A stretch of DNA of 64,000 nucleotides from Flavobacterium solisilvae. GTDB taxonomy: Bacteria > Bacteroidota > Bacteroidia > Flavobacteriales > Flavobacteriaceae. This document shows positions 17,313 to 25,938 of the stretch, one piece after another; position 1 is the stretch's first letter, and each line of letters begins with the position of its first letter. The position numbers and the translations under genes were made by a program. The notes beneath the pieces are model-generated. The model saw only the letters and a program-made list of their open reading frames with translations. It was not told the DNA's origin and made no database searches. The stretch is taken from positions 1-64,000 of the forward strand of contig NZ_JAAMPT010000205.1 of assembly GCF_012911605.1 (NCBI RefSeq), given 5' to 3'.

Positions 17313-17737
17313 ACAAAAACATTGAATTTTTTATTCCAAATTTCGAAAACAGTCGCGAGTTACCTTTTATAACTTCGGGAATTAAAGCTGGTTTTCCTTC
17401 ACCAGCAGCCGATTTTGACGAAACCCGAATTAGTCTGGACAAAGCATTGGTAAAAAATCCCGATACTACTTTTTATGCCAAAGCTAATGGTCAATCAATG
17501 AAAGGTGCTGGAATTGACGATGGTGATATCATGGTTATCGATAGAAGTATTGAACCTAGAAACAATAAAATTGCGGTTTGTCTTATTGATGGCGAATTTA
17601 CCGTAAAACGCATAAAAAAAACCAAAGAAGAATTATTGTTAATGCCCGAAAATAGTGATTTTCAACCCATAAAAATCAAAGAAGATAACCAACTTGTCAT
17701 TTGGGGAATTGTGACTTATGTTATTAAGAAGGTTTGA
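17303..17737 (+). CDS. umuD: UmuD-type autoproteolytic Pol V accessory protein
   Basis: A 144-residue S24-peptidase-fold protein without the DNA-binding domain of LexA. A likely Ala-Gly cleavage site lies in G-I-K-A-G-F near residue 28. The catalytic Ser is in N-G-Q-S-M-K-G-A-G and the catalytic Lys is in F-T-V-K-R-I. RecA-stimulated self-cleavage would give UmuD', which joins UmuC as DNA polymerase V. It starts inside the 3' end of umuC. Confidence 0.92.
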   Translation: MPINKNIEFFIPNFENSRELPFITSGIKAGFPSPAADFDETRISLDKALVKNPDTTFYAKANGQSMKGAGIDDGDIMVIDRSIEPRNNKIAVCLIDGEFTVKRIKKTKEELLLMPENSDFQPIKIKEDNQLVIWGIVTYVIKKV

Positions 17738-17759
17738 CAAATAATTGATTTTGAGGCAA

Positions 17760-20249
17760 TCAATCCAATCCCAAATCCAACACAAAATTTAACTTTATGG
17801 CGATATTGTCTTCTAAACGGCTAAGTTGATTTGGACCATATCTATAAAATCCCGAAAGCCCAAAACCTTTGTAGATTTTATTTAGTTCAATTCCTGATTC
17901 AAAAAAACCGCGTTCAAGAGTTTTGTAGTCAATACCAAGATGACGTTGACTATTTTCAAGATTTCCCCAAGCCATTCGGGTAACCATAACGAGTTGAGGT
18001 TTTACTTTTTTGAAAATTTCGATGCGTTTAAAACCGTGTTTTAGTTGCAACATCGCAAATTCGCTGGAGAAAAATTCGTTAAAAAACATGGTTTCAAAAC
18101 TGTTTTTACCAGCAATGGTAATACGTTGTAGTAAATTGTCTTTGGTTAAATTATTCGGAGAAGTGTTGTATAAATGAGTTAACGGAATTGCTCCAAAAGC
18201 ATAACCAAATTGTGCCAAAACAGTCGATTTTTGTCCGTTGAGGTATTTTTTTTCATAGTCAATTCTGAAATCAATTTTACCAAAATCAAAGTCGTTTTCT
18301 AGAATATTAGGTAATGATTTAGTAAATTGAAACGTAAATTTTGGGAAGCGTTTTTCAATTTCGAGTTTTCCATTTGGCGTTTGCATATAATCGCTAAACG
18401 GGTTCCATTGCAAAGAAACCATTGCCGAAGTAATATTGAAATTGTCGTAAACTTTTCCGTCGTAATCAAATTGATAGCCAAACAAAGGGGTGATTTCGCT
18501 ATGAGTTAATTGCCAAATGCTTTCGGTTTTGGGAATAATTTTCGTTTCAATAAATGAACGCCAAGTTTTATGATTGTAAAATGTACTAATATTGATTGGT
18601 CGCGGATCATACAGTTTAAAAACGCGTTTGTCGATAGCAAAATTGGTACTTGCAATCTCGCGAATATCATCGGTATAAGAAGCGCCTATCCAAGTGTTGG
18701 AAAAATTACCAATTCGCGCAGAAAAACCCAAATGATATTTTATTGTTTCGTCCTTTAAACCATAAGCAGTATAAGCATCGATTTTGTATTTTTTTGAAAA
18801 TTGCTCGTTGGTTACTCCGCCAAGTCCAAAGCGAAATCCTTCAAAATTATTATAACTCAAAAGATATCTCAAATCAAAGTCAAAAAAACCAAAAGGTAAA
18901 TATCCATTAATAATTTTTCGACCAAAACGAATTTTTTTCTCCAATTGATTTGCCGTAGCAATGCTGTCGAGAACAATGTAGGTGTTACTACTTCGTAAAT
19001 CGAGTTTTCCATTTCTATTTTGTTGCCAAAAACTCTCGTTTCTATGAATAGCATCTTCCTTAACATCAACAGCAATGAAGGATTTTTTAATTTTTACAGC
19101 CGTGTTGAATTGTACATTATAAGTTTCGGTTTCTGATGCAAGAAATGTAAAATCTGAACCTTGTTTTATACGATTAGTTTCTTTGTCGTTATCGGCTTCA
19201 AAGTAAATTCTTCCACCAAGAATAGATGTTGCTTCTTTACTTTTTCCTTTTACGATTTTAAAATTTCGCTTCGTTTGAAACCAAAGGTCATTTTCAGGAT
19301 AATAACTAAATTCGTGAATTCCAGTGATATTCAAAACACCTCGAACACGCATCACGGCTTTGGCAACCGCAAAATTTTGACTGTCAATGTAAAGTAATCC
19401 TTCGAGACCTTTTCGCTTCAATTTGTTTTTAAAATGAATGACGAATGTTTGTCTATTGTCAATAGAAATGGTATCGTTGATTTTAAACGAATATTCGGCT
19501 AGCGAGTTATCAGCAATTGGACTTTTATATTTGGTTTCGAAAAGTTCATAGCGTTCGTCATAGATAGAAAACGATTGCAATTCAAATCCAAAATATTCAT
19601 AAATGGGTTCGTTAAAACCTGCCATTTTTGAACCAATAACTGTTTCTTTTAGCGATGGTTTTGCAAATTGAAAGCGCGATAATTTTTCGGCTAAAAACAA
19701 ATGTTGCTTGTCGATTATTTTTTTGAATTTATAATCTGATGAATCAATTTTTTGAAATATTTTTCCAAGCGAAGTAGTTACAAAAATGCTGTCTATTTTC
19801 CCCGAAATAGAATCGGGATTTGCGCTAACCAAAAGTTTGTTGTAAGTATTAAACTGAAATGAGTTAAGCTTTTTTTGGGGATTGTTTTTATCTTTATTGG
19901 CAATGACTTTTTTGATAATGTCATTGGCTTTGTTTTCGTTAAAAACGACAACTTCCTTTAAATCATCTGTTTTTTTTGAGAGTAAAACCGTTTGATAATT
20001 ATTATTAAAAGCAATGATTTTCTTTTCGTAACCAAGAAATGAAACAGTAAACGAGGTGAAATTTTCTTTGGAAACAAAATGAAACTTTCCATCCACATCC
20101 GAAACTATTTTGGTTCCATTATCGAGTTCGATGTTGGCAAAAGGAAGCGATTTATTGGTCGAAGCATCTTTGACAATTCCATTTAATGCTGTTTGTGCGT
20201 GAAGCATAGCAGAAAATAGAAATAAAAAGCCAAATAAATACCTGTTCAT
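17760..20249 (-). CDS. Outer membrane protein with CarboxypepD_reg-like and DUF5686 domains
   Basis: This 829-residue protein has a signal peptide (ending L-H-A-Q), then a carboxypeptidase-regulatory-like beta-sandwich of about 80 residues (N-G-I-V-K-D-A-S-T-N-K-S-L-P-F-A-N-I), followed by the long DUF5686 region with beta-barrel-like strands and a terminal aromatic strand (L-N-F-V-L-D-L-G-L-D). Bacteroidetes often carry such proteins in the outer membrane, and their function is unknown. ATG 20249 is preferred over the ATG six codons upstream because a -7 element at 20265-20272 overlaps the longer start. Confidence 0.85.
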   Translation of the reverse strand: MNRYLFGFLFLFSAMLHAQTALNGIVKDASTNKSLPFANIELDNGTKIVSDVDGKFHFVSKENFTSFTVSFLGYEKKIIAFNNNYQTVLLSKKTDDLKEVVVFNENKANDIIKKVIANKDKNNPQKKLNSFQFNTYNKLLVSANPDSISGKIDSIFVTTSLGKIFQKIDSSDYKFKKIIDKQHLFLAEKLSRFQFAKPSLKETVIGSKMAGFNEPIYEYFGFELQSFSIYDERYELFETKYKSPIADNSLAEYSFKINDTISIDNRQTFVIHFKNKLKRKGLEGLLYIDSQNFAVAKAVMRVRGVLNITGIHEFSYYPENDLWFQTKRNFKIVKGKSKEATSILGGRIYFEADNDKETNRIKQGSDFTFLASETETYNVQFNTAVKIKKSFIAVDVKEDAIHRNESFWQQNRNGKLDLRSSNTYIVLDSIATANQLEKKIRFGRKIINGYLPFGFFDFDLRYLLSYNNFEGFRFGLGGVTNEQFSKKYKIDAYTAYGLKDETIKYHLGFSARIGNFSNTWIGASYTDDIREIASTNFAIDKRVFKLYDPRPINISTFYNHKTWRSFIETKIIPKTESIWQLTHSEITPLFGYQFDYDGKVYDNFNITSAMVSLQWNPFSDYMQTPNGKLEIEKRFPKFTFQFTKSLPNILENDFDFGKIDFRIDYEKKYLNGQKSTVLAQFGYAFGAIPLTHLYNTSPNNLTKDNLLQRITIAGKNSFETMFFNEFFSSEFAMLQLKHGFKRIEIFKKVKPQLVMVTRMAWGNLENSQRHLGIDYKTLERGFFESGIELNKIYKGFGLSGFYRYGPNQLSRLEDNIAIKLNFVLDLGLD

Positions 20250-20264
20250 TAAAGATGATTTACG

Positions 20265-20272
20265 CAAAAGTA
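20265..20272 (-). promoter_or_regulatory. -7 promoter motif for the DUF5686 gene
   Basis: The minus strand reads TACTTTTG, predicting transcription starting near 20258 and fixing the translation start at 20249. Confidence 0.55.
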
Positions 20273-20280
20273 GTAATAAA

Positions 20281-20312
20281 AAAATCCGTCAGGATAAATC
20301 GTGACGGATTTT
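20281..20312 (-). terminator. Terminator of pyrH-frr
   Basis: An 11-bp perfect stem AAAATCCGTCA/TGACGGATTTT around a 10-nt loop lies 18 nt after the frr stop. On the minus strand it is followed by a T-run. Confidence 0.85.
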
Positions 20313-20329
20313 AATATTGAATTAACAAG

Positions 20330-20890
20330 TTACACTTTCATAATCTCGGCTTCTTTGATAACCAAGTGTTCTTCTATTTTTTTGATATAGGCATCAGTTA
20401 GTTTTTGAACATCTTCTTCAGCTTTTTTACAAACGTCTTCCGAAGTTCCATCTTTTTCTAGTTTTTTGATGTCGGTATTGGCATCTTTTCTAGCATTTCT
20501 GATACCAATTTTTGCGTCTTCAGCTTCGGCTTTTGCTTGTTTTACCAAGTCGCGTCTTCTTTCTTCGGTTAATGGTGGAACGCTGATAATGATGTTGTCA
20601 CCATTGTTCATTGGGTTAAACCCAAGATTAGCAATCATAATTGCTTTTTCAATTGGATGCAGCATGCCTTTTTCCCAAGGTGTAACGGTTATAGTTCGAG
20701 CATCGGGAACGTTAATGTTTGCTACTTGCGAAAGTGGTGTTTGCGAACCATAATAGTCAACAAAAACACCGCCAAGCATTTGAGGTGTTGCTTTTCCGGC
20801 ACGAATATTTAAAAATTCTTTTTCTAAATGCGCAATCGAACCGTTCATTGATTCTTTTGTACTGTCTAAAATAAATTCAATTTCTTCCAT
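20330..20890 (-). CDS. frr: Ribosome recycling factor
   Basis: A 186-residue protein of the usual length. It dissociates post-termination ribosomes together with EF-G. The coiled-coil N-terminal helix contains H-L-E-K-E-F-L-N-I-R-A-G-K-A-T, domain II has Y-G-S-Q-T-P-L-S-Q-V-A-N-I, and the C-terminal helices include E-E-R-R-R-D-L-V-K. It is 78 nt downstream of pyrH, the common bacterial pairing, with an A/T-rich repetitive spacer between the two. Confidence 0.97.
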   Translation of the reverse strand: MEEIEFILDSTKESMNGSIAHLEKEFLNIRAGKATPQMLGGVFVDYYGSQTPLSQVANINVPDARTITVTPWEKGMLHPIEKAIMIANLGFNPMNNGDNIIISVPPLTEERRRDLVKQAKAEAEDAKIGIRNARKDANTDIKKLEKDGTSEDVCKKAEEDVQKLTDAYIKKIEEHLVIKEAEIMKV

Positions 20891-20962
20891 TATAATTTAG
20901 ATTTTTAGATTGCTGGATTTTTAGATTTTAAGAAAGTCTTTTAGTCTGAAAATCCAAAAGTC
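20891..20962 (-). repeat. Degenerate short-period repeat in the pyrH-frr spacer
   Basis: Recurring ATTTTTAGATT and AAAGTCT/AAAATCC units at 7-9 nt spacing fill the 78-nt gap between pyrH and frr. Periodicity is less regular than in the other arrays. Confidence 0.4.
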
Positions 20963-20968
20963 TATTTT

Positions 20969-21676
20969 TTATATTTTTACTGTTGTTCCAATATTTTGTC
21001 CTTCACAAATTTTCAATAAATTACCTTTGGTATTCATATCAAAAACTACAATTGGCAATTCATTTTCCTGACTTAATGTAAAAGCAGTTGTATCCATTAC
21101 ATTCAATCCTTTTTTCAAAACTTCGTCAAAAGTAATGTTTTCAAATTTTACTGCGTTTGCATTTTTTTCTGGATCAGAATCATAAATTCCATCAACTCGT
21201 GTTCCTTTTAAAATTACGTCTGCATTTACTTCAACACCACGTAAAACCGCCGCAGTATCTGTTGTAAAATAAGGGTTTCCAGTTCCAGCACCAAAGATTA
21301 CAATTCTCCCTTTTTCAAGGTGACGAACTGCTCTTCTTTTGATATACGGTTCAGCAATCGCTTCAATTTTTAGTGCCGTTTGTAAACGAGTTAGCATTCC
21401 TTTGTCTTCTAACGCGCCTTGCAAAGCCATTCCGTTGATAACCGTTGCCAACATTCCCATATAATCGCCTTGAACTCTGTCCATTCCGTTGCTTGCGCCA
21501 GCAATTCCTCTAAAAATGTTTCCGCCACCAATCACGATAGCAATTTCTATGCCTTTGTCATGAATTTCTTTGATTTCATCAGCATATTCAGCAAGACGTT
21601 TTGGGTCAATTCCATATTGTCTTTCGCCCATTAAAGCTTCGCCACTCAGTTTTAGAAGAATTCTTTTGTATTTCAT
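20969..21676 (-). CDS. pyrH: UMP kinase
   Basis: A 235-residue amino-acid-kinase-fold enzyme that phosphorylates UMP to UDP in pyrimidine nucleotide synthesis. The N-terminus [12 protein letters not shown] is the phosphate-binding lysine/glycine segment, [10 protein letters not shown] is the nucleotide motif, and [14 protein letters not shown] is the UMP-binding region. A -7 motif at 21759 leaves a leader of about 75 nt. Confidence 0.97.
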   Translation of the reverse strand: MKYKRILLKLSGEALMGERQYGIDPKRLAEYADEIKEIHDKGIEIAIVIGGGNIFRGIAGASNGMDRVQGDYMGMLATVINGMALQGALEDKGMLTRLQTALKIEAIAEPYIKRRAVRHLEKGRIVIFGAGTGNPYFTTDTAAVLRGVEVNADVILKGTRVDGIYDSDPEKNANAVKFENITFDEVLKKGLNVMDTTAFTLSQENELPIVVFDMNTKGNLLKICEGQNIGTTVKI

Positions 21677-21758
21677 TGTCTGTTTTGTATTGTTTTAAAA
21701 GTTATGCTGTTGCTAACGCTCAAGCCATTAGTTGTGTTGAGTTTTTATTTTTGTGATG

Positions 21759-21766
21759 CAAATATA
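21759..21766 (-). promoter_or_regulatory. -7 promoter motif for pyrH-frr
   Basis: The minus strand reads TATATTTG, followed by G+A-poor leader sequence up to the pyrH ATG at 21676. Confidence 0.45.
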
Positions 21767-21845
21767 AACATATTCTCTTTTTGTAATCCATTTGAAAAAA
21801 GAATGTTTCGTAACAATTATTACAAAATAAAAAAAATGGGTTTAT

Positions 21846-21853
21846 TACCTTTG
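21846..21853 (+). promoter_or_regulatory. -7 promoter motif for the thioredoxin-like gene
   Basis: TACCTTTG, followed by CAGTCA, lies 22 nt upstream of the ATG. The 14-nt string TACCTTTGCAGTCA recurs exactly upstream of pckA at 33925. Confidence 0.6.
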
Positions 21854-21875
21854 CAGTCACAAACAAACGCATAAA

Positions 21876-22469
21876 ATGAAAACCATTATTAAACAAAGTT
21901 TAGCTAAAAGTTACACGTATCAAGAATATAGAAATCAAGTTTCAACACTTTTAAAAGAAGGAAAATCAACAGGAAACGAACAATCAGCAGATTTAACGCA
22001 TTACAGTGAATTAAACGAAGTTCGAATGAATCGTTTAGATAAAACAATGGTTGTTCCCGAAGAAAATATAAAACGATTACAAGAAATTAATTCCGAAATG
22101 ATTTGGTTAGTTATTTCCGAAGGTTGGTGTGGCGATGCAGCGCAAATTCTTCCGATTATCAATAAAATGGCGGAACAATCAGAAAAAATAGATTTAAAAA
22201 TTGTTTTTCGTGATGAAAACGAAGAGTTGATGAATTTATTTTTGACCAATGGAACAAAATCAATTCCTAAATTGATTGTTTTAGATAAAAATACATTGGA
22301 AGTTTTAGGCGATTTTGGACCAAGACCAACAGAAGCAAAGCAATTGATTTTGGATTATAAAGCAACGCATGGTGTTGTAGATGAAACAGCAAAAACCGAA
22401 TTACAAAAATGGTATTTGCACGATAAAGGATTGAGTACGCAGAGAGAAATTTTGGAGTTAGTAAAGTAA
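21876..22469 (+). CDS. Thioredoxin-family protein
   Basis: This 197-residue cytoplasmic protein has a thioredoxin fold in its C-terminal two thirds. The active-site segment reads S-E-G-W-C-G-D-A, so only the first cysteine of the usual C-x-x-C is present and the second is replaced by Ala or Asp. The cis-proline loop K-S-I-P-K-L-I is intact. A one-Cys protein could act in monothiol exchange or disulfide isomerisation rather than as a classical reductase. It is a single gene divergent from pyrH. Confidence 0.75.
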   Translation: MKTIIKQSLAKSYTYQEYRNQVSTLLKEGKSTGNEQSADLTHYSELNEVRMNRLDKTMVVPEENIKRLQEINSEMIWLVISEGWCGDAAQILPIINKMAEQSEKIDLKIVFRDENEELMNLFLTNGTKSIPKLIVLDKNTLEVLGDFGPRPTEAKQLILDYKATHGVVDETAKTELQKWYLHDKGLSTQREILELVK

Positions 22470-22472
22470 GAT

Positions 22473-22808
22473 TTAGACTTTTACTTTTCTAACTTGCTTA
22501 ATTACTTTCGGAGATCGACTGCCGTGAAAAGCTCTTAAAACCTCAATTCGATTTGCTCTAATTCTATAGATAATTAAATAAGAACCAAGAATAATATTTC
22601 TATAGATTTTAGTTTTTGTTTCTAAATGACGACATTCGGGATGAAGAAGATATTGGGTTTCAAGATTTTCAATTCTAAAGTAAATTTCTTCGATAAAACT
22701 ATCAGCAAGTTTAATTCCAAACGTATCCATACCATAATAGAAAATAGAAGGAATATCAACGTTATCGAAAATTTCAGAAGTTATTATTTCTCTAACTTTG
22801 ATCTCCAT
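22473..22808 (-). CDS. RelE/ParE-type toxin
   Basis: A 111-residue ParE/RelE-fold protein. It has an N-terminal helical hairpin (E-I-F-D-N-V-D-I-P-S-I-F-Y-Y-G), then beta strands with Y-L-I-I-Y-R-I and a C-terminal basic segment (V-L-R-A-F-H-G-S-R-S-P-K-V-I-K-Q-V-R-K-V-K-V) where the family's active or gyrase-binding residues sit. Whether it targets gyrase (ParE) or mRNA (RelE) is not decided. Its start lies inside the upstream antitoxin gene, a 25-nt overlap. Confidence 0.75.
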   Translation of the reverse strand: MEIKVREIITSEIFDNVDIPSIFYYGMDTFGIKLADSFIEEIYFRIENLETQYLLHPECRHLETKTKIYRNIILGSYLIIYRIRANRIEVLRAFHGSRSPKVIKQVRKVKV

Positions 22809-22948
22809 TCTTTAAAAATTCTTTTCGATTCTTTTAAAGTATTGAAAGCTCCTTCTTCTGCTTCTTTTATTAAAGAAGCAAACTCATCTTGCGACATTGG
22901 TTTGCCTGGAGTTGCTAGATTTTTAGATTTTTTATTAGACGTTTTCAT
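22784..22948 (-). CDS. Antitoxin partner of the ParE/RelE toxin
   Basis: A 54-residue, highly charged helical protein running M-K-T-S-N-K-K-S-K-N to W-R-S-K-L-E-K. The central K-P-M-S-Q-D-E-F-A-S-L-I-K-E-A-E-E-G resembles short antitoxins paired with ParE in Bacteroidetes. The gene is small enough to be missed by length filters. It overlaps the toxin gene by 25 nt and precedes it, the classical antitoxin-first order. Confidence 0.7.
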   Translation of the reverse strand: MKTSNKKSKNLATPGKPMSQDEFASLIKEAEEGAFNTLKESKRIFKEWRSKLEK

Positions 22949-23016
22949 AAGTAACGAATTTGAAAGAATAGTAAAGGTAAGAAATTAAGGAATGAAAATA
23001 TAATTTCTTAGAAAAT

Positions 23017-23709
23017 TTATTCCAAGATTTTCTTCTCAAACGCTTCAGGAGTAATTCCGTTTTCAACGGAATAATCGCCAATTTTTGTTCGGCGTAAAAC
23101 GGATAAATAACCACCAGATTGTAATGCTTTTCCAAAGTCAAAAGCTAGCGAACGAATGTATGTTCCTTTGCTGCATTGCACTCTGAAATCTACTTCTGGC
23201 AAAGCAATTCGGGTGATTTCAAATTCGAAAATGGTTGTTTTTCGTGAAGCAATTTCAACTTCTTCGCCAGCACGAGCATGTTCATACAAGCGTTTTCCAT
23301 CTTTTTTGATAGCCGAAAAAACAGGTGGTTTTTGGTCGATTTCACCAAGAAACTGTTTCAAGGTTTCAAGAATTAATGCATCGTTGATATGTTCGGTTGG
23401 AAAAGTGGCGTCAACTTCAGTTTCTAAATCATAACTTGGTGTTGTTGCTCCAAGAACGATTGTTCCAGTATATTCTTTAGTTTGCGCCTGAATTTCGGTT
23501 ATTTTTTTGGTAAATTTTCCTGTGCAAATAATAAGTAAACCTGTCGCTAACGGATCTAAAGTTCCTGCATGACCAATTTTGAATTTCTTTGGCAAATCGT
23601 ATTTTCGCTTTAAAACATATTTCAATTTGTTCACCGCTTGAAACGATGACCAAGTTAAAGGTTTGTCTATCAAAAGGATTTGACCTTCAAGAAAATCTTC
23701 GGCTTTCAT
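23017..23709 (-). CDS. truB: tRNA pseudouridine(55) synthase
   Basis: A 230-residue enzyme converting U55 in the T-loop of tRNAs to pseudouridine. The catalytic Asp lies in G-H-A-G-T-L-D-P-L-A-T-G-L-L-I near residue 50, and the second conserved block is K-P-P-V-F-S-A-I-K. The start overlaps the uppP stop by one base (TAATG), so it is translationally linked. It is the last gene of the ftsX-DUF3098-uppP-truB block. Confidence 0.96.
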   Translation of the reverse strand: MKAEDFLEGQILLIDKPLTWSSFQAVNKLKYVLKRKYDLPKKFKIGHAGTLDPLATGLLIICTGKFTKKITEIQAQTKEYTGTIVLGATTPSYDLETEVDATFPTEHINDALILETLKQFLGEIDQKPPVFSAIKKDGKRLYEHARAGEEVEIASRKTTIFEFEITRIALPEVDFRVQCSKGTYIRSLAFDFGKALQSGGYLSVLRRTKIGDYSVENGITPEAFEKKILE

Positions 23710-24506
23710 TAAATAATGGTTAACTTTTGAACAAAAAAGTGAATTAGCAACACGGCAATTCCAGCAACAATTCGGTAATAACCAAATAGTTTAAATCCGT
23801 TTTTAGACAAAAATCCAATAAACGATTTAATTGCAATCATTGCTACAATAAAGCCAACAACATTACCAATAATCAATAAATTAACTTGTTCGTCAGATAA
23901 AACAAATCCAGCTTTGTAATAGTCATAACATTTCTTAACCGTTGCGCCAAGCATCGTTGGAACAGCCAAGAAAAACGAAAATTCAGCGGCAGTTGTTCTT
24001 GGTAATTTTTGCGACATTCCACCAACGATACTTGCACCGCTTCGCGAAACACCAGGAATCATTGCTAAACATTGGAACAAACCTATCTTGAAAGCCGTTA
24101 CATAATTAATTTCTTTAACAATTTCGGTTTCTTCTTTTGGTGTAAACCATTCGTCAACTTTTAGTAAAATAACGCCACCAATAATTAGTGAAATGGCTAC
24201 CGTGATTGGGTTTTCAAGCAATCCATCGATAAAATCACTTAATAATAAACCTAAAACTACCGCTGGAATAAATCCAACTAAAAGTTTAAAATAGAAATCT
24301 ATCGTTTGAAAAAAGCGTTTGAAGTATAAAATGACTACCGATAAAATCGTTCCCAACTGAATTACAATCGTAAAAAGTTTGGTAAAATCATCGTGAGCAA
24401 TCCCAAAAAAAGAGGAAGCAATAATCATATGTCCTGTTGAAGAAACCGGTAAAAATTCCGTAATTCCTTCAATGACTGCTAAAATAATAGCTTGAATGTA
24501 ATCCAT
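23709..24506 (-). CDS. uppP: Undecaprenyl-diphosphate phosphatase
   Basis: A 265-residue, eight-helix membrane enzyme that recycles the C55 lipid carrier for peptidoglycan synthesis. The N-terminal signature [14 protein letters not shown] and the second conserved block [10 protein letters not shown] are both present. The spacing to the DUF3098 gene is 75 nt and is filled by a folded heptamer array. Confidence 0.96.
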   Translation of the reverse strand: MDYIQAIILAVIEGITEFLPVSSTGHMIIASSFFGIAHDDFTKLFTIVIQLGTILSVVILYFKRFFQTIDFYFKLLVGFIPAVVLGLLLSDFIDGLLENPITVAISLIIGGVILLKVDEWFTPKEETEIVKEINYVTAFKIGLFQCLAMIPGVSRSGASIVGGMSQKLPRTTAAEFSFFLAVPTMLGATVKKCYDYYKAGFVLSDEQVNLLIIGNVVGFIVAMIAIKSFIGFLSKNGFKLFGYYRIVAGIAVLLIHFFVQKLTII

Positions 24507-24510
24507 GTGT

Positions 24511-24589
24511 TTAGTGAATAGTAATTAGTGAAAAGTGAAAAGTCAATAGTGATTTTTTTGCTAATCACTAGTTACTAATCGCTATTTAC
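24511..24589 (-). repeat. Folded 7-nt-period array between DUF3098 gene and uppP
   Basis: On the + strand, TTAGTGA, ATAGTAA, TTAGTGA, AAAGTGA, AAAGTCA, ATAGTGA are followed by a T-run and then TAATCAC, TAGTTAC, TAATCGC, TATTTAC. The second half approximates the reverse complement of the first, so the spacer folds into a long imperfect hairpin. It overlaps the end of the DUF3098 gene by a few bases. Confidence 0.7.
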
Positions 24590-24818
24590 TTTTCTTAAAA
24601 ATCGAGTAAATTGTAATTCCAAAACCGATAAGTACAACCGTTGGCGCCAATCGAATTCTTCTAAAACTAAATACATCTTCGTTAAAAACTTTTGGATCAT
24701 CGCTTCCGCCGCCAGCCATTAGTATAAAACCTAAAGCAATAACAGCAATACCAATTAAAAGTACGGTATAATTTACTTTCTCAAAAAGAAAATCAGGTTT
24801 GTGTTCGTTGTTTTTCAT
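24582..24818 (-). CDS. DUF3098 domain membrane protein
   Basis: A 78-residue protein with two transmembrane helices (about residues 16-35 and 58-73) and the conserved loop G-G-G-S-D-D-P-K-V-F-N-E-D-V-F-S-F-R-R-I. This is the Bacteroidetes DUF3098 family, usually found between ftsX and uppP as here. Function is unknown, but the context suggests a role in the cell envelope or division. Confidence 0.85.
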   Translation of the reverse strand: MKNNEHKPDFLFEKVNYTVLLIGIAVIALGFILMAGGGSDDPKVFNEDVFSFRRIRLAPTVVLIGFGITIYSIFKKSK

Positions 24819-24828
24819 AGTGTATAAT

Positions 24829-24863
24829 TGTCTATTATCTATCAGTCTGTCATCTATTTGTCT
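24829..24863 (-). repeat. 7/8-nt-period array between ftsX and the DUF3098 gene
   Basis: On the + strand the four-base core GTCT or ATCT recurs at 24830, 24837, 24845, 24852 and 24860, in units such as TGTCTAT and TATCTAT. It touches the ftsX stop codon. Confidence 0.5.
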
Positions 24864-25737
24864 AATACAAATCGTCTGTTCTTAAATTCAAGAAACGTTG
24901 TGTTGCAAAATAAGTGCTCAACCACGGAATTAATGCGCCAAGCAATAAAACGCCAAGTAAAACAGCACCAATCAGAATTTCGTCTTTAAAAATCTCCAAT
25001 GTTGGGAAATTCACATCTACATAAATCAAAATTCCTATCAAAGCAATTACTGCCAAAACAGCTCCAATCATTCCAAGCATAATACTTCTTTTGATGAATG
25101 GTTTTCTGATGAATGATTTTGTAGCACCAACCAATTGCATCGTTTTGATGATAAATCGGTTAGAGAAAATGGATAATCGCATCGAGCTATTAATCAGTAA
25201 AACCGAAACTACTGCAAAAATTGCACTTACAATTAATATCCAAAACGTAATAGTTTTTACATTGTCATTGACTAAAGTTACCAATTGCTGGTCATAAATT
25301 ACATCGGCAATCATTGGGTTTTTGCGCAAACGAGTTTCAATTTTCTTAAAACTATCGTTCGTTACATAATCGGCTTTTACGTGAACATCAAAGGAGTTTT
25401 GCAATGGATTTACACCTAAAAACTGCATAAAATCCTCGCCAATTACTTTTTTATGTTGTTCGGCTGCTTTTTCTTTACTCACGTATACATAGTCTTTTGC
25501 AAAACTTGCCAAACGCAATTCTTCGTCAAAAGCTTTGATGATAGAATCGTTAGCTTCATTTTTCATGAAAATGGTCATCACGATGTCTTCCTTGAAATTA
25601 TCCGAAATTCGTTTGGAATTAATCACAAATAATCCCAAAGTTCCGAGTAAAAAAAGTACAAGAAATACGCTCAATACAACCGAAAAATAAGAAGTGATTA
25701 CTCTGCGTTTTTGAAATTTTTCAAAAGAAGATGCCAT
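24862..25737 (-). CDS. ftsX: Cell division permease FtsX
   Basis: A 291-residue ABC-type permease subunit with a cytoplasmic N-terminus, one helix (about 17-40), a periplasmic domain with V-Y-V-S-K-E-K-A, and three C-terminal helices. With the ATPase FtsE, not seen in this window, it controls peptidoglycan hydrolases at the septum. It heads a four-gene block with DUF3098, uppP and truB and is divergent from leuS. Confidence 0.92.
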   Translation of the reverse strand: MASSFEKFQKRRVITSYFSVVLSVFLVLFLLGTLGLFVINSKRISDNFKEDIVMTIFMKNEANDSIIKAFDEELRLASFAKDYVYVSKEKAAEQHKKVIGEDFMQFLGVNPLQNSFDVHVKADYVTNDSFKKIETRLRKNPMIADVIYDQQLVTLVNDNVKTITFWILIVSAIFAVVSVLLINSSMRLSIFSNRFIIKTMQLVGATKSFIRKPFIKRSIMLGMIGAVLAVIALIGILIYVDVNFPTLEIFKDEILIGAVLLGVLLLGALIPWLSTYFATQRFLNLRTDDLY

Positions 25738-25938
25738 AAAAAATAATTTAAGCCGTAAAATTAATAAAGAATTTGTTTATTCAAATGTTTATCCCGTTTA
25801 AAGTTTTGAAATTACTACTTAAAACGTAAATTTGGCACCAATTAGTATAGACATTAACTTCCGATTAACTCCTAGAAGGAAATCCAGAATTTTAATAATG
25901 TAATTTACTACAAAAACATAAAGTAATTTTAGGAACGA

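Noticed and set aside
18327..19397. Open frames on the + strand within the DUF5686 gene
   Set aside because: They lack recognisable motifs and overlap an intact 829-codon gene.
22473..22948. Treating the toxin-antitoxin locus as part of a genomic island
   Set aside because: No integrase, tRNA target or composition change is visible; the flanking genes are ordinary housekeeping genes.
22626..22988. A 120-codon + strand frame across the toxin-antitoxin genes
   Set aside because: The minus strand holds a coherent toxin and antitoxin pair in that interval, so the + frame is a shadow.
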